A stretch of DNA of 8,141 bases. Origin: Bacteroidetes bacterium 4572_114 (GTDB taxonomy: Bacteria > Bacteroidota > Bacteroidia > Bacteroidales > 4484-276). Numbering within the stretch: position 1 is the stretch's first letter; each line of letters opens with the position of its first letter. Shown here in pieces: positions 7,063-8,141 of the stretch. The stretch lies in contig NIVA01000059.1 of NCBI GenBank assembly GCA_002254335.1, forward strand, positions 1 to 8,141, written 5' to 3'. The notes beneath the pieces were generated by a model that was given only the letters and a program-made list of their open reading frames with translations, was not told the origin of the DNA and ran no database searches. The translations under genes were made by a program, and so were the position numbers.

Positions 7063-7103
7063 CAAATGAAAAATCAAATTTACTAATCAAATATTTAAAA
7101 ACT

Positions 7104-8087
7104 ATGAGAAAATTTACTTTAAGAATTAGCACACTTTTAATGTTCCTCGCCATGGGAACTTTTGTAATGGCACAGTACCCAGTTACTTTTAATGTTGACT
7201 TGAATGAGGTAGAAGGCTTTAATGCCGATACTACCGAAATTTTCATGGCAGGGGATTTCTTAGGATGGGCTACACCTGGTTCAAACCCAGATTACATGAT
7301 GGCACCAACCATTGAAGATCCTTTGGTTTATACATTAAAATTTGACTTCCCTGAAGGAGATACCGTTTTTCAATACAAGTATTTCTTTGTTTACAATGGT
7401 ATCGAAAGCTGGAATGGTGGCGAATGGGAAGGTACAGATAATCGTATTATTGCAGTAACTGATACTGTTACTCTTAATGACATTTGGGCTGACAGGCCTG
7501 CCGTTGTTACTTTTAATGTGGATATGACAGATGCTGCAGATTTTAATCCTGAGACAGATGAAGTTTACATGGCAGGAACTATAAACTTAGCCAATGGATG
7601 GGTAATGCCGGGCGAAGCCCCATTTTACAAGATGGAGCTATCTGCTGAAAAGGAGATGATTTACACAAAAGCACTCTCCCTTTATCTCGGGGATTATGCG
7701 TATAAGTATTTCCGTGTTATTGACGGAGAACCAAGTTGGGATCATGGGGAATGGGCAAAAGCTGACAGGTTACTTACAGTTGATACAACTATGACCGTTA
7801 ACAATATCTGGGGCGACCCGTCTGCAATCAACAACCCAACTGAAGGCCCAATCGTATCAATTTCCCCCAACCCTTGTCAGTCATTTATCAATATTACATT
7901 CTTTGAAAATATGAATGACATCACCAAGGTTGAGGTATATAATATTGTTGGTGCTGTGGTTAAAACCATTGATGGTTTTTCAAATCATGTAGTAACCATT
8001 AATACTGCCGACTTAACAAATGGTGTTTATTTTGTAGCTGTCCACAACGCAAGTGGCGTTCAAACAACGAAATTCATAAAGAACTAA
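7104..8087 (+). CDS. T9SS-secreted protein with two tandem carbohydrate-binding-like domains
   Basis: A 327-residue protein. The signal peptide is residues 1-23 (basic MRK, hydrophobic core, VMA then Q24). Two homologous domains follow, about 27-130 and 135-240. Both carry VTFNVD, an E(I/V)(F/Y)MAG strand, GWxxPG, YKYF, SWxxGEW and (L/V)N(D/N)IW(A/G)D, in the same order and spacing. After a short linker, residues 251-327 form a type A T9SS sorting domain: SISPNP (252-257), VEVYNIVGAVVKTI (276-289), LTNGVYFVAV (304-313) and KFIKN at the end. The protein should cross the outer membrane by T9SS and be released or anchored on the surface. The duplicated domain looks like an immunoglobulin-like starch-binding (CBM20/CBM48-type) fold, with the conserved tryptophans as candidate sugar-stacking residues; this is inference. 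No catalytic domain is present. It is transcribed divergently from the sus operon and shares GD(Y/F)xGWA with SusE. I do not recognise a named gene. A structural, non-sugar-binding role is possible. Confidence 0.9.
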   Translation: MRKFTLRISTLLMFLAMGTFVMAQYPVTFNVDLNEVEGFNADTTEIFMAGDFLGWATPGSNPDYMMAPTIEDPLVYTLKFDFPEGDTVFQYKYFFVYNGIESWNGGEWEGTDNRIIAVTDTVTLNDIWADRPAVVTFNVDMTDAADFNPETDEVYMAGTINLANGWVMPGEAPFYKMELSAEKEMIYTKALSLYLGDYAYKYFRVIDGEPSWDHGEWAKADRLLTVDTTMTVNNIWGDPSAINNPTEGPIVSISPNPCQSFINITFFENMNDITKVEVYNIVGAVVKTIDGFSNHVVTINTADLTNGVYFVAVHNASGVQTTKFIKN

Positions 8088-8106
8088 GATTAAATTCTTT
8101 ATCTAT

Positions 8107-8140
8107 AAAACCCGGTCAGGTCATGGCCGGGTTTTTTTTT
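8107..8140 (+). terminator. Rho-independent terminator after the T9SS protein gene
   Basis: AAAACCCGG (8107-8115) pairs with CCGGGTTTT (8127-8135); inner U-G and C-G pairs can extend the stem, leaving a loop of about 7 nt. A run of nine T (8132-8140) follows. It begins 19 bp after the TAA stop, so the gene appears to be monocistronic. Confidence 0.88.
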
Positions 8141-8141
8141 G

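Noticed and set aside
6835..7103. Small gene in the divergent intergenic region
   Set aside because: The region is very AT-rich, contains two matching promoters and a palindrome cluster, and has no open frame with a plausible leader and length.

Overview
The window reads as chromosomal DNA from a member of the Bacteroidota. The evidence is a complete SusC/SusD/SusE-type glycan-uptake operon, a secreted protein with a type IX secretion (T9SS) C-terminal sorting domain, promoters that fit the Bacteroidota form (TAnnTTTG at -7), and A-rich leaders without Shine-Dalgarno sequences in front of the genes. The genus cannot be fixed from the sequence.

Layout, left to right. Positions 1-644 (minus) hold the N-terminal 214 residues of an alpha-D-phosphohexomutase, most likely phosphoglucosamine mutase; the gene runs off the left edge. 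Positions 645-1020 are non-coding: the mutase promoter, a GC-rich block of 7-bp periodic repeats (TTTCRGG), a 33-bp near-perfect palindrome, and a rho-independent terminator for the operon on its right. Positions 1021-6834 (minus) hold the operon in transcription order susC-like (3730-6834), susD-like (2123-3706), susE-like (1021-2100), with gaps of only 23 and 22 bp. Positions 6835-7103 are an AT-rich divergent promoter region with two identical -7 boxes (TACTTTTG) facing opposite ways and a cluster of three AACATTT half-sites on the susC side. Positions 7104-8087 (plus) encode a 327-residue secreted protein with two tandem copies of a beta-rich, carbohydrate-binding-like domain and a T9SS sorting domain, followed by its own terminator at the right edge.

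How the genes fit together. SusC would be the TonB-dependent outer-membrane channel, SusD its surface lipoprotein lid that captures oligosaccharide, and SusE an accessory surface glycan-binding lipoprotein. The divergent T9SS protein shares the short motif GD(Y/F)xGWA with SusE and may be another surface or secreted binder of the same glycan. The SusE-type architecture and several SusD residues point to starch or another alpha-glucan, but this is inference. No glycoside hydrolase, inner-membrane transporter or regulator lies in the window, so the enzymes and regulator of this locus are outside it or elsewhere in the genome.

Most of the window is a well-known type of system. The less ordinary parts are the half-site cluster at the susC promoter, the enzyme-free T9SS protein with duplicated domains, and the heptamer repeat block with adjacent palindrome downstream of the operon.
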